From assembly GCF_009749465.1 (NCBI RefSeq), contig NZ_WBIS01000002.1, positions 372,001 to 436,000 of the forward strand: a stretch of 64,000 nucleotides of DNA, in the 5' to 3' direction. Positions within the stretch are counted from its first letter, which is position 1. Each line of letters starts with the position of its first letter. This document shows positions 44,753-53,527 of the stretch, piece by piece. Made by a program: the position numbers and the translations under genes. Source of the DNA: Agromyces terreus (GTDB lineage: Bacteria > Actinomycetota > Actinomycetes > Actinomycetales > Microbacteriaceae). The notes under the pieces were generated by a model. The model searched no databases. It saw nothing but the letters and a program-made list of their open reading frames with translations, and was not told where the DNA came from.

Positions 44753-47700
44753 ATGCAGGGATTCCCAGCCTTCCTGTTCGGTCTCGCCGCCCAGCAGCCG
44801 ACCGAGTATCGACGCCTGACGCGCATCCGCAAGCGCATCTACACGAAGGTCGCGCCGCTTCGGGCCGAGATCGTGCGCTCGCCCGAGCCGATCCCGTTCG
44901 CCGAACTCGACCGGTCGGCGTTCCGGCCGCTGCGCGACGGAACGGCGTGGGGGTCGGTGTTCGAATGCGCCTGGGTGCGCATCACGGGCGAGGTGCCGGC
45001 GGATGCCTCCGGCAAGGCCGGCCGAGCCGTGCGCAGCCTGGGCAGCAACGCGGGCAACGCCGAGAACCTCGTCATCATGCTCGGCGTGCGCGGCGAGGGT
45101 CTCGTGCACAGCGCCGCGGGTGAGCTGCTCGACTCGGTGAGCACGGTGTTCCAACAGGGCGATCTGCCCCATAGCGGTGGGCAGCATCGCCCGGTGCTGA
45201 ACGTCGACACGACGCCGGGCGCGCGCATCGAGCTCTACGCGGATGTCACGTACAACGGCTGGATCCTCTACGAGGTCGGCAAGGCGATCTATCACGGCGC
45301 TCATCTCGCGACCCGCGACGACGAGGCGTACGCCCTCTACTACGACTACCTGACGCTCGTCGTGCTGGCCGGCGCGACCGAGGATGCCGTGCTCGAGGCC
45401 GAGCTGCGCCGAGCGCTCGCCGCGGCGTGGGTGCGCTTCGGCGGCGGGGGCGTCGGGGCGATCCGGGAGGCCCGTGCGGCGCTGGCACCCGCGCTTGCGG
45501 CACCGTCGACGAGCGGGTTCCTGTATGACGCCGTGGGTCACGGCCACCTCGACATGGCGTGGCTCTGGCCCCTCCGCGAGACGCGGCGCAAGGCGGCCCG
45601 CACGTACGTGCGCGCCATGAACGCGATCGACCGGCGCGACGACTACGTCTACGGCACGAGCCAGCCGCAGCAGATGCACTGGATGCGCACGCGGCATCCG
45701 GCCCTCTTCGAGCGTATGAAGACCGCGGTCGCCGACGGGCGCATGGAGCTGCAGGGCTCGTTCTGGGTGGAGCCCGACACGAACCTGCCGTCGGGGGAGT
45801 CGCTAGTGCGGCAGGCGATGGTGGGTCGCGCGTTCCTGCAGCAGGAGTTCGCGCTGACCGACGAGCAGCTGCGGCTGTGCTGGCTGCCCGACACGTTCGG
45901 GTACAACGGCAACCTGCCGCAGATCCTGAAGAAGAGCGGCATGGACTGGTTCCAGACCATCAAGCTCGCGTGGAACAAGGTGAACGACTTCCCGCACCGC
46001 ACCTTCCACTGGCAGGGCATCGACGGGTCGAGCGTGCTCGTGCACATGCCGCCCGAGGGCGACTACAACAGCCGCGCCGGTGCCGATAACCTGCTCACCG
46101 GGTTACAGCGGTATCCCGAGCGCGACCTCGACACCGCACTGCTCGTCTACGGCTCGGGCGACGGCGGCGGCGGACCCAACGAGATCCACCACCAGTTGCT
46201 CGACCGCGAGCACGGCGTCGACGGACAAGGGCTCCGCGGGCTGCCCAAGGTGCGCCGATCGACCGCTGGCGACTTCTTCCGCCGGCTCGAGCAGCGCGAC
46301 ATCGCCCACACCCACGTCGGCGAGCTCTACCTCGAGACCCACCAGGGCACCTACACGACGCAGGCCCAGATCAAGCGGCACAACCGGCTCGTCGAACGCA
46401 AGCTGCACGAGGTCGAGGCGCTCGCCGTGCTCGCCGGCGACGACCACCGGCCCGTGCTCGAGGAGCACTGGCGCGAGGTGCTGCTCAACCAGTTCCACGA
46501 CATCATCCCCGGCTCCTCGATCGAGCGCGTCAACCGCGAGGCGATCGAGACGTACGAGCGCATCGAGGGCGAACTCGACGCGTACGCGACCGAACTGATC
46601 GAGCGGATGCCGCGGCGCGGCGAGGTCGGCGGCGGCGCGCCCGTCGAGCGCACCGCCCTCAACCTCACGAGCCACGCCCGCGAGGAGGTCGTCCGGGTGG
46701 GCGACGACTGGTTCCGGGCGGTCGTCGCGCCGTACGCCGCCGCCGAGTTGCAGCCCGTCGCCGCGGCATCCGACGATCTCACCTTCACCGACGACTCCCT
46801 CGGCAACGGCGTGGTGACGCTGCGCTTCGGCGCCGACGGCGTGATCGTCTCGTGCGTCGACCGCGACGGCGCCGAGCACGCGGGTGCCGGCCTCAACCGG
46901 CTCGTCGTGCACCGCGACCCCTACGTCTGGCCGTTCAACGCCTGGGACATCAAGGCCGACTACGTGACGAAGGCGCCGCGCGTGATCCCCATGCGGCTCG
47001 TCAGCGCCGAGGTCGACGGGCCGACGGTCGTTCGCACGCAGGAGTACCGGTCGACGGCCGTGACCGTGCGCCAGCGCATCGTGCTCGAGGCCGGCAGCGA
47101 CGTCGTGCGCTTCGAGACCGATGTCGACTGGCACGAGAAGCACCGCATGCTGCGCGCCGAGTTCCGCCCGACGCACTTCGGCGAGACGGTGCGCTGCGAG
47201 ATCCAGTTCGGCCACCTCGAACGCGTCACCACCGAGCGCGACTCGGTCGAGCGGGCGCAGTTCGAGGTCTGCGCGCACAAGTGGATCGCCACCGACGACG
47301 ACCGCGGCGGCTTCGCGCTGCTCAACGACTCGAAGTACGGGCACCGCGTGAAGAACGGGCTCGTGAGCCTCAACCTGCTGCGCGCGCCCACGTTCCCCGA
47401 CAAGACGGCCGACCGCGGGCGGCACCGCTTCACGTACGCGTTCACGCCGTTCGCGCCGGGCGACCTCGCGAAGGTCGTGCGCGAGGGCTACCGGCTCAAC
47501 AACCCGCTGCAGATCACGGATGCCGCGCCGTTCGCGTCCGCGGCATCCGTCGACGATCCCGGTGTGATCATCGAGACCCTGAAGCGCGCCGAGCAGGGCG
47601 ACGGCGTCGTGCTGCGGCTCTACGAGAGCCTCGGGCAGACTACGACGACCGCGCTGCGCGTGTCGATGCCGGGGGTCTCGACACGCTCCGCCGCTCGACC

Positions 47701-47863
47701 GGCGGCGACCGATGCCGCCCGCGCCGATTCTGCCCATGCCTTCGCCGCCGTCGAGACCGACCTGCTCGAGCGCCCGTACGGCGCGGCCGACCGCGTCGAC
47801 CTCGACCGGCTCGAGTTCGGCCCGTTCGAGATCAAGACGATCGTGCTGCGGGCGGCGTCGTGA
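44753..47863 (+). CDS. GH38 alpha-mannosidase
   Basis: A 1036-residue intracellular retaining exo-alpha-mannosidase. Zinc ligands lie in GHGHLDMAWLWP (His265, Asp267), the nucleophile Asp380 in WLPDTFGYNGNLPQ, and a further His in NQFHDIIPGSS. The long C-terminal half is the beta-rich domain of the family. GAGGA precedes the ATG. The stop overlaps the GTG of a GPH-type transporter, so uptake and cleavage of alpha-mannosides are co-expressed. Residues 974-982 or so (STRSAARPA) come from an in-frame copy of the palindromic repeat family, in a linker just before the final strand. Confidence 0.94.
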   Translation: MQGFPAFLFGLAAQQPTEYRRLTRIRKRIYTKVAPLRAEIVRSPEPIPFAELDRSAFRPLRDGTAWGSVFECAWVRITGEVPADASGKAGRAVRSLGSNAGNAENLVIMLGVRGEGLVHSAAGELLDSVSTVFQQGDLPHSGGQHRPVLNVDTTPGARIELYADVTYNGWILYEVGKAIYHGAHLATRDDEAYALYYDYLTLVVLAGATEDAVLEAELRRALAAAWVRFGGGGVGAIREARAALAPALAAPSTSGFLYDAVGHGHLDMAWLWPLRETRRKAARTYVRAMNAIDRRDDYVYGTSQPQQMHWMRTRHPALFERMKTAVADGRMELQGSFWVEPDTNLPSGESLVRQAMVGRAFLQQEFALTDEQLRLCWLPDTFGYNGNLPQILKKSGMDWFQTIKLAWNKVNDFPHRTFHWQGIDGSSVLVHMPPEGDYNSRAGADNLLTGLQRYPERDLDTALLVYGSGDGGGGPNEIHHQLLDREHGVDGQGLRGLPKVRRSTAGDFFRRLEQRDIAHTHVGELYLETHQGTYTTQAQIKRHNRLVERKLHEVEALAVLAGDDHRPVLEEHWREVLLNQFHDIIPGSSIERVNREAIETYERIEGELDAYATELIERMPRRGEVGGGAPVERTALNLTSHAREEVVRVGDDWFRAVVAPYAAAELQPVAAASDDLTFTDDSLGNGVVTLRFGADGVIVSCVDRDGAEHAGAGLNRLVVHRDPYVWPFNAWDIKADYVTKAPRVIPMRLVSAEVDGPTVVRTQEYRSTAVTVRQRIVLEAGSDVVRFETDVDWHEKHRMLRAEFRPTHFGETVRCEIQFGHLERVTTERDSVERAQFEVCAHKWIATDDDRGGFALLNDSKYGHRVKNGLVSLNLLRAPTFPDKTADRGRHRFTYAFTPFAPGDLAKVVREGYRLNNPLQITDAAPFASAASVDDPGVIIETLKRAEQGDGVVLRLYESLGQTTTTALRVSMPGVSTRSAARPAATDAARADSAHAFAAVETDLLERPYGAADRVDLDRLEFGPFEIKTIVLRAAS
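47674..47700. repeat. In-frame palindromic repeat copy inside the GH38 gene
   Basis: GGTCTCGACACGCTCCGCCGCTCGACC: GGTCTCGA at one end and CTCGACC at the other, a shortened copy of the family found in the siderophore genes. It is read as VSTRSAARP within GH38. Confidence 0.65.
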
Positions 47864-49212
47864 CCGCCGGCGGGCCCGCCGCGGCATCCGCAGCCCGACC
47901 GATGCCGGCGATCGCGCCGCGCATCCAGGCGCGAGCGGTCATCACCGCGGGCTTCGGGCAGAACTTCGTGCTCACCACGGTGTCGACGTTCATCCTCGTG
48001 TACCTGCTGCAGTACGCGGGCATCAGCAGCGGCGGGCTCGCGGCAGTCACGGTGATCATCACCGTGTCGAAGTTCATCGACGCGATCACCGACCCGCTCA
48101 TGGGCAGCATCGTCGACATGACCCGGTCGCGGTGGGGCAAGCTGCGGCCGTACATCCTGTTCTCGGCGGCGCCCGTGGCCGTGCTCTCGGGTCTGCTGTT
48201 CTCGGTGCCCGACGTGAGCGAGCCCGCGAAGATCGCCTTCTTCGGCGTGACCTACATCCTCTGGAGCCTCGCGTACACGGTGTGCGACGTGCCCTTCTGG
48301 GGCCTGATCGGCTCGGCGTTCGTCGACCCCGACCGGCGCACCCGTGTCATCGGCAGCGTGCGCGCCTTCGGATCGATCGCCCTCGGGCTCTCGACGCTCG
48401 GCATGCCGTGGATCGCGCGCGCCCTGAGCTTCGGCCCCGAGACCACCGGCAGCGGGTGGACGCTCGCCGTGTTCCTCACGTCGTTCCTCGGCATGGGCGT
48501 GTTCCTGCTCGCGTTCTTCTTCACCCGAGAGCGCGAGACCGCTGCGGCATCCGACGGGCTCAGCGTTCGCCAACTCGTCGCGACCCTGTTCAAGAACCGG
48601 ATGCTCCTGACCGTGCTCATCGCCTCGGTGCTCGGGTTCGGCCGCTTCATCGTGCAGGCCGGCGGCGCGGTGTTCGTCGTCATCGCCTACGGCGACGAGG
48701 GCGCGTTCACGCTCGTCGGCGCGGCGATCATCGTCGGCATGGTCGTCTCGTCGTTTCTCAGCCCGCTGCTGCTGCGCCGCGTGCCGGCCCGCCGCGTGAT
48801 GGTGTGGAGCTCGTTCGCCGCGGCCGCGCTGTACCTGCTCATGTTCGTCGTCGGCTACGCGAACCTCGCCGTGCTGCTCGTGTTCATCTTCCTCACCGGG
48901 CTCATGCTCGGCGTGTTCCTCGTGACGCAGGCGGCGATGATCGCCGACTCGGTCGACGACGCCGAACGCCGCCTCGGCGTGCGCAACGACGGCATCTCGT
49001 TCGCCTCGCTCACCTTCGTCTCGAAGATCATGAACGCGCTCGCCGTGCTCGTCTTCGGCGTGTTCGTCGTCATCGCCGGCTACGAGCGCGGCGTCGAGGT
49101 CACCGCCGACATGCAGCAGACCGTGTTCATCGCGCTCACGATCGTGCCGGCCGTCAGCTGCGTGCTGTCGGCGGTGCCGTTCATGATGCGGCGGCGGCCG
49201 AAACGGAGTTGA
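47860..49212 (+). CDS. MFS transporter of the glycoside-pentoside-hexuronide:cation symporter type
   Basis: A 450-residue polytopic membrane protein with about twelve spans. The GPH motif DAITDPLMGSIVDMTRSRWGK is clear at about residues 67-87, with the matching pattern later in the second half (SVDDAERRLGVRNDG). Members of this group import glycosides with H+ or Na+. The GTG start overlaps the GH38 stop, so alpha-mannosides or mannose-rich oligosaccharides are the likely cargo. ATG starts further in are possible (PMPAIAPR). Confidence 0.9.
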   Translation: MTAGGPAAASAARPMPAIAPRIQARAVITAGFGQNFVLTTVSTFILVYLLQYAGISSGGLAAVTVIITVSKFIDAITDPLMGSIVDMTRSRWGKLRPYILFSAAPVAVLSGLLFSVPDVSEPAKIAFFGVTYILWSLAYTVCDVPFWGLIGSAFVDPDRRTRVIGSVRAFGSIALGLSTLGMPWIARALSFGPETTGSGWTLAVFLTSFLGMGVFLLAFFFTRERETAAASDGLSVRQLVATLFKNRMLLTVLIASVLGFGRFIVQAGGAVFVVIAYGDEGAFTLVGAAIIVGMVVSSFLSPLLLRRVPARRVMVWSSFAAAALYLLMFVVGYANLAVLLVFIFLTGLMLGVFLVTQAAMIADSVDDAERRLGVRNDGISFASLTFVSKIMNALAVLVFGVFVVIAGYERGVEVTADMQQTVFIALTIVPAVSCVLSAVPFMMRRRPKRS

Positions 49213-49220
49213 ATCCGCAC

Positions 49221-49928
49221 ATGGACATGATGAAGGGCACCCAGATCGCCGCCGCCCGTCTCGCCGAGTGGCGGAAGCTGGCCCAGGGGCTGCACGCCCG
49301 GTACCTCGTCGACGACTTCGGTGCCGGTGCACGGTTCCTCGTCGCCGTGGGCGAGGCGGGCGACGCGTTCGGCCACCACCCGAGCGCGACGATCGGCGAC
49401 GGATTCGTCGACCTCGAACTCGTCAGCGACGACGCCGTGTACCGCGACGGCGAGGGAACCGAGCACATCGTCGAATGGGTGACGCAGCAGGATGTGGATC
49501 TCGCGCGGCGCATCACCGAGATCGCCGCCGATCACGGCCTCGTCGCGGATCCGGCCGCGGTCAGCCACATCGAACTCGGCCTCGACACCGAGGACTCCGC
49601 GAGGATCGCACCGATGTGGGCCGCCCTTCTGACCGGCAGTGCCGAGTCCCAGGGCCGTGGCAGCCCGAGCGACGAGATCCGCGACGCCACCGGACGCGTC
49701 CCGAACCTGTGGTTCGGCGAGCTCGGCGAGCACTCGGCCGGGCGTCAGCGCCTGCACGTCGAGGTCTACGTGGCGCCCGAGGCGGCCGAGTCGCGCATCG
49801 CCGCCGCGCTCGCGGCCGGCGGCACCGTCGTCGACGACCGAGAGGCGCCCTCGCTCACCGTGATCGCCGACCACGACGGCAACACGGGGGTCGTCTGCAT
49901 CGACGACGCCGCGGCTGCGCAGGGCTGA
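49221..49928 (+). CDS. Fusion of pterin-4a-carbinolamine-dehydratase-like and VOC (glyoxalase-like) domains
   Basis: A 235-residue cytosolic protein. Residues 8-105 resemble pterin carbinolamine dehydratase (FGHHPSATIGDGFVDLEL, then QQDVDLARRITEIAADHGL); residues 112-230 form a glyoxalase/VOC-like half (SHIELGLDTEDSARIAPMW, VPNLWFGEL, RLHVEVYVAPE). Such fusions are seen in Actinobacteria, but their reaction is unknown to me. The start has several ATGs (49221, 49227, 49230); the first is nine bases after the transporter stop. It may be the third gene of the GH38 transcript. Confidence 0.75.
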   Translation: MDMMKGTQIAAARLAEWRKLAQGLHARYLVDDFGAGARFLVAVGEAGDAFGHHPSATIGDGFVDLELVSDDAVYRDGEGTEHIVEWVTQQDVDLARRITEIAADHGLVADPAAVSHIELGLDTEDSARIAPMWAALLTGSAESQGRGSPSDEIRDATGRVPNLWFGELGEHSAGRQRLHVEVYVAPEAAESRIAAALAAGGTVVDDREAPSLTVIADHDGNTGVVCIDDAAAAQG

Positions 49929-49934
49929 ACGCCG

Positions 49935-50534
49935 GTGAGCGGACGACCCGAACCGCGACGAGCGGATGCCTCGACGCTCGAGCTCGTCGGCGGTCGCGAG
50001 CGACTCGTCGTGGGCCTCCACGAAGCCGACGACGCATGGGCCGACCGGTTCGCCGAGCACCGGCGGCGGATCCTCGAGGCACTCGCCGAAGCGGATGCCG
50101 CGGATGAGAGCGTCGCCGTCGGGCACGTCACCGTCGAGCACATCGGCTCCACCTCGGTGCCGGGACTCGCGGCGAAGCCGATCATCGACATCCTCGTCAC
50201 CGTCGACGACATCACGGCGGAAGAGGACTACCTCGAGCCGCTGCTCGAGGCCGGATACGTGCTGCGGGTGCGCGAGCCCCGCCACCGAATGGTGCGCACC
50301 CCCGAGCGCGACGTGCACGTGCACGTCTTCGAGCACGACGCACCGGAGGTGGAGGAGTACCTGCTGTTCCGCGACCATCTGCGCGCCGACGCCGACGACC
50401 GAGCCCTGTACGAGCAGACGAAACGCGCCCTGATCGCCGAGCAATGGGACGACATGAACGACTACGCCGAGGCCAAGACCGACGTGATCGTCGCGATCAA
50501 GGCGCGGGCGCGGGCGTCTATTCCTCGCCTGTGA
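49935..50534 (+). CDS. GrpB family protein (UPF0157, nucleotidyltransferase-like fold)
   Basis: A 199-residue protein with GrpB hallmarks VEHIGSTSVPGLAAKPIIDILV (about 72-93) and ERDVHVHVFEHDAPEVEEYLLFRDHLR, followed by the helical C-terminus with YAEAKTDVIVAI. The fold is nucleotidyltransferase-like; the biochemical role is unclear, and the name does not imply GrpE-type chaperone function. The GTG at 49935 follows the previous stop by six bases. Its 3' end overlaps the convergent unknown gene by 17 bases. Confidence 0.88.
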   Translation: MSGRPEPRRADASTLELVGGRERLVVGLHEADDAWADRFAEHRRRILEALAEADAADESVAVGHVTVEHIGSTSVPGLAAKPIIDILVTVDDITAEEDYLEPLLEAGYVLRVREPRHRMVRTPERDVHVHVFEHDAPEVEEYLLFRDHLRADADDRALYEQTKRALIAEQWDDMNDYAEAKTDVIVAIKARARASIPRL

Positions 50535-51879
50535 CGAGGTCCTTGAGCTTGTCGTTCTGGATTGCGTCGAGTACCGCGGTCCGCTGCTTCTGGAGGAGTT
50601 CCTTTGCCTTCTCGCTCTTCGCTTTCGCCTTCTCGTCTCCGGCCGCTTCGGCCGAGTCAGCCTTCTTGGTCGCCTTCCGAATCTCGGCCTCAAGCTCCGT
50701 AGCGCGCGTGATCATCACGGCATCGGAGTACGAGGAGAAGACCTTCTCGGTCATGCTCGGGAGATCAGCGTCCTTCGACCTGTTCAGGAACTTCGCTGCA
50801 AGGTCGGCGGTGACGGCTGCCGGCTTCCACTTCTTGAGATCCGGATCTTCGGCACCGTCTATCAGGATGACCGCGTAGTGCCAGGGGCCTTCAACGGTCT
50901 CGCCCTGCTTGTAGCGCTTGTTGTCCGGCCACCGCCCATCTGTTGCATGTTTGAGTTGTCCGTCGCTGCTGGATACGAAGAATTCCGCACCGTCGATGTT
51001 GATGGACTCATGGTGCTCAGCGCCTTTGGCGCTCTCGTACCCGTCATTGCTCGTGTATCCGGTAAGCACCGACGAGCCGCTCGCGCCCTTGGAGACCACC
51101 CGGTAGTCGTTCGGCGTCAGCACGAGGTAGCCAGCTTGCGCCTCCGTTCTTCCCGGATGCGCGATGGTGAGGGCTCCACCCATCTTCTCCGCCTCGGATC
51201 CATCGATGGACTGATCGATCAGATTGATCACCAGTTCTGATCCCGCGTCAGCCACACCCACGATCGCTTGAGCGGCAGCTGCCCCGCCCGGCCCGAAGCC
51301 GAATCCGCCGAGGAGGATCGGGAGCCTGCCGATATTCAGGATCGCCGTTCGCCAGGCCTCGGCGACCTCCTTCGGGAAGTAGTCGAACTTGATCTGCACG
51401 GAGAGCTCGAGCTTGGTGGCGCTCTCGGCGGGTGAGTAGTACACGACGGCACTGCCCGCTGAGCCGTCGGACATTTCAGGGTGACTTCTGGGGCGAACGT
51501 CCTGGCCTAGCCAATGGAACGCGAATGCGGCCTCGGCGCCGTCGTCAGGATTCTTCGTTCTCGAGTACACGAGCAACTCACCGTCGGGCAGAGGCAGATC
51601 ACCGACGTAGAGCTGCTCGAGCGTGATCTTCAGGGGCTGGCCGATGCCGATCGGCGTGTACTCGGTGACCGTCGCGTCGTCCGCCGAGCGGTCGGGTGGG
51701 TTCCGCTTCGTCGATCCCACCGGCTTGATCGATTTGACCTGATGACCGCTTGCGACCGGAGTGACGATCTTCTGAGGACGCTGCGGTACGGCTACGACGA
51801 GGTTCTTCGTCGTAGTCGCATCGAACTTGTCACTGCCGTGTGATTGCCCACGTCGAACGATTTCCGACGGATTGACCAT
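50518..51879 (-). CDS. Unknown 453-residue protein of lower GC content
   Basis: I do not recognise this protein. No signal peptide is seen. The N-terminal about 70 residues are polar and basic, followed by a beta-rich region (LKITLEQLYVGDLPLPDGEL to about 170), a Gly/Ala-rich hydrophobic patch (LPILLGGFGFGPGGAAAAQA, about 190-215), a mixed region containing NDYRVVSKGASGSSV, and a C-terminal coiled coil of Lys/Glu/Ala (about 380-440, ATKKADSAEAAGDEKAKAK). G+C looks near 58-60% against about 70% around it, with more varied third positions, hinting at recent transfer. It stands alone, convergent with GrpB. The start has only a weak GAGGGGG site. Confidence 0.8.
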   Translation of the reverse strand: MVNPSEIVRRGQSHGSDKFDATTTKNLVVAVPQRPQKIVTPVASGHQVKSIKPVGSTKRNPPDRSADDATVTEYTPIGIGQPLKITLEQLYVGDLPLPDGELLVYSRTKNPDDGAEAAFAFHWLGQDVRPRSHPEMSDGSAGSAVVYYSPAESATKLELSVQIKFDYFPKEVAEAWRTAILNIGRLPILLGGFGFGPGGAAAAQAIVGVADAGSELVINLIDQSIDGSEAEKMGGALTIAHPGRTEAQAGYLVLTPNDYRVVSKGASGSSVLTGYTSNDGYESAKGAEHHESINIDGAEFFVSSSDGQLKHATDGRWPDNKRYKQGETVEGPWHYAVILIDGAEDPDLKKWKPAAVTADLAAKFLNRSKDADLPSMTEKVFSSYSDAVMITRATELEAEIRKATKKADSAEAAGDEKAKAKSEKAKELLQKQRTAVLDAIQNDKLKDLVTGEE

Positions 51880-52014
51880 GTCAGACCCCCTCGTCGAGCA
51901 TCAGTCAGTCCACAGATTCCTCCCTGTCCGGCAGCTTCGCAACGCCCCGTTCAGGGCACCTGTCACCGGGCCGACGCATGAGGCTGATCGACGAGGGGCC
52001 CGCGCCGGCGTGCG

Positions 52015-52965
52015 TCAGGCGGTGACTTCGGCGACGTCGGGAAGCGTGTATTCGCGGGCGAGCACACTGGCCGCCGGCTGGTAGACGCGGAACAGGAAGT
52101 TCCACCCCTCGGTGATGTCCAGGCGGTTGGGCTTGTCGCCCACGATGTCGGTCGACCCGAAGTAGACGGTGAAGGTGCCGTCGTCGTTGTACTGCGTCGT
52201 CTCGGGGCTCAGGGTGGCGTTGTCGACGTGGAAGAAGGCGTCGTCGCCGTACACGGCGATCGACCAGAACGCGTCGCACGGCGGCACCGAGTAGGTGGCG
52301 ACGTAGGCCTTGGAAGCGTCGACGGGGCCGGTGTAGTTGATGTACACGGCCTCCTGCTCGGGGAAGAGGCCCCATGCGCCGGCGACCGCCAGGTGCCGCG
52401 TGGCCTCGTCGACCTCGCCCCGTCGCCCCATCCAGCCGGACGGGTACTGCGTGTACGTGCGGAACTGCTGCTCGTACTGCGCCCGCAGCGCGAACATCGA
52501 GTCGTAGTCCCAGTCGGCGGGCACGAAGTTCTCGGCGCTCTTCGCCTCGATCTTGAACTGGTGCAGCACCTCCAGCACGTGCGCGATCTCGTCCTCGTCG
52601 CGCATGTCGTGCAGTTCGACGCGCGGAACGGCGACGCAGTACCGGGTCGGGGAGTCGATGTCGTGCCATCCGGGCTCGTGGAAGACGTCGACCGTGTAGT
52701 GGTCGTGGTCGATCACCATGAGCGAGACGTATCGTCCGTCGGCGACCTCGGGCACGTACACGCGTGCGCCCTCGGCGGTGTCGATGACGCCGCCGCCGTA
52801 CAGGGTGTCGCGATTCATGCGCACCACCGGCTGCTCATCGGTCGGGACGGGGCGGCTGATCAGGTAGAACTCGTTGATCTTGCCGCCTGCACGCTGCTGG
52901 AAGAGGGCGAAGCGGCCCTCCACCTCGGCGCGGATGTACGTCTCGGGCGTTACGGTGATGGCCAT
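52015..52965 (-). CDS. DUF1254/DUF1214 domain protein
   Basis: A 316-residue protein combining an N-terminal DUF1254 region (FALFQQRAGGKINEF, RMNRDTLYGGGVIDTAEG, VMVIDHDHYTVDVFHEPGW-like core) with a C-terminal DUF1214 region (AYVATYSVPPCDAFWSIAVYG, SSTDIVGDKPNRLD-type strand). These domains occur together in many bacteria; the function is not established. No signal peptide is visible here, though many relatives are secreted. GGGGAGA precedes ATG 52965. Divergent from the deazaflavin-dependent reductase gene. Confidence 0.85.
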   Translation of the reverse strand: MAITVTPETYIRAEVEGRFALFQQRAGGKINEFYLISRPVPTDEQPVVRMNRDTLYGGGVIDTAEGARVYVPEVADGRYVSLMVIDHDHYTVDVFHEPGWHDIDSPTRYCVAVPRVELHDMRDEDEIAHVLEVLHQFKIEAKSAENFVPADWDYDSMFALRAQYEQQFRTYTQYPSGWMGRRGEVDEATRHLAVAGAWGLFPEQEAVYINYTGPVDASKAYVATYSVPPCDAFWSIAVYGDDAFFHVDNATLSPETTQYNDDGTFTVYFGSTDIVGDKPNRLDITEGWNFLFRVYQPAASVLAREYTLPDVAEVTA

Positions 52966-53040
52966 CTTCTCTCCCCTGGTCGGCGTCCTGCACCATCGTA
53001 GGGGCGGAATTTCTGCCGCGCGTGGGCGTTGCCTCTCTGC

Positions 53041-53454
53041 ATGGGTTGGAATGAAGACGTCATCGAGCAGTTCCGCAGCAGCAAGGGCACCGAGAACTAC
53101 TGGGGTCCGAAGCTCATCGTCATGCACTCGATCGGGGCGAAGACGGGTGCGACGCACCTGAACCCCGTCGTCGGGTTCCGCAACGAGCAGGGGTGGCGCG
53201 TCGTGGCGTCGAAGGCCGGCGCGCCCGAGAACCCCGCCTGGTACCACAACCTGCGGGCCAACCCGTCGTTCGAGATCGAGGCGCTCGTCGACGGCGAGAT
53301 CGTGACCGTGCGGGTGACCGCGAGCGAGATCCCGGCCGACGGGTGGCACGAGGCCTACGACGCGATCGTCGCCGAGGAGCCGCAGTTCGCCGAGTACCTC
53401 GAGAAGACCGATCGCCGCATTCCGGTGCTGCAGCTCACGGCGATCGCCGGCTGA
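53041..53454 (+). CDS. Deazaflavin (F420)-dependent nitroreductase-family protein
   Basis: A 137-residue protein of the split-barrel DDN-like family that uses coenzyme F420 to reduce varied substrates. Recognisable elements are IGAKTGATHLNPVVGF (about 35-50), the VVASKAGAPENPAWYHNLRANP core (about 57-78) and the VRVTASEIPADGWHEAYDAI region. Short for the family but complete. The ATG at 53041 has no strong ribosome-binding site; TTG 53029 is possible. Substrate unknown. Confidence 0.85.
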   Translation: MGWNEDVIEQFRSSKGTENYWGPKLIVMHSIGAKTGATHLNPVVGFRNEQGWRVVASKAGAPENPAWYHNLRANPSFEIEALVDGEIVTVRVTASEIPADGWHEAYDAIVAEEPQFAEYLEKTDRRIPVLQLTAIAG

Positions 53455-53467
53455 GCTCTTCGCGGGC

Positions 53468-53513
53468 GGATGCCGCGACCCGACCGTTCGAAACCGGTCG
53501 GCCCGCGGCATCC
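53468..53513. terminator. Bidirectional terminator between reductase and alcohol dehydrogenase genes
   Basis: GGATGCCGCG and CCGACCG (53468-53486) pair with CGGTCGG and CGCGGCATCC (53495-53513) around TTCGAAAC, with a two-base mismatch in the stem. Convergent genes flank it. Confidence 0.75.
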
Positions 53514-53527
53514 GGGGCCCTGAAGCC

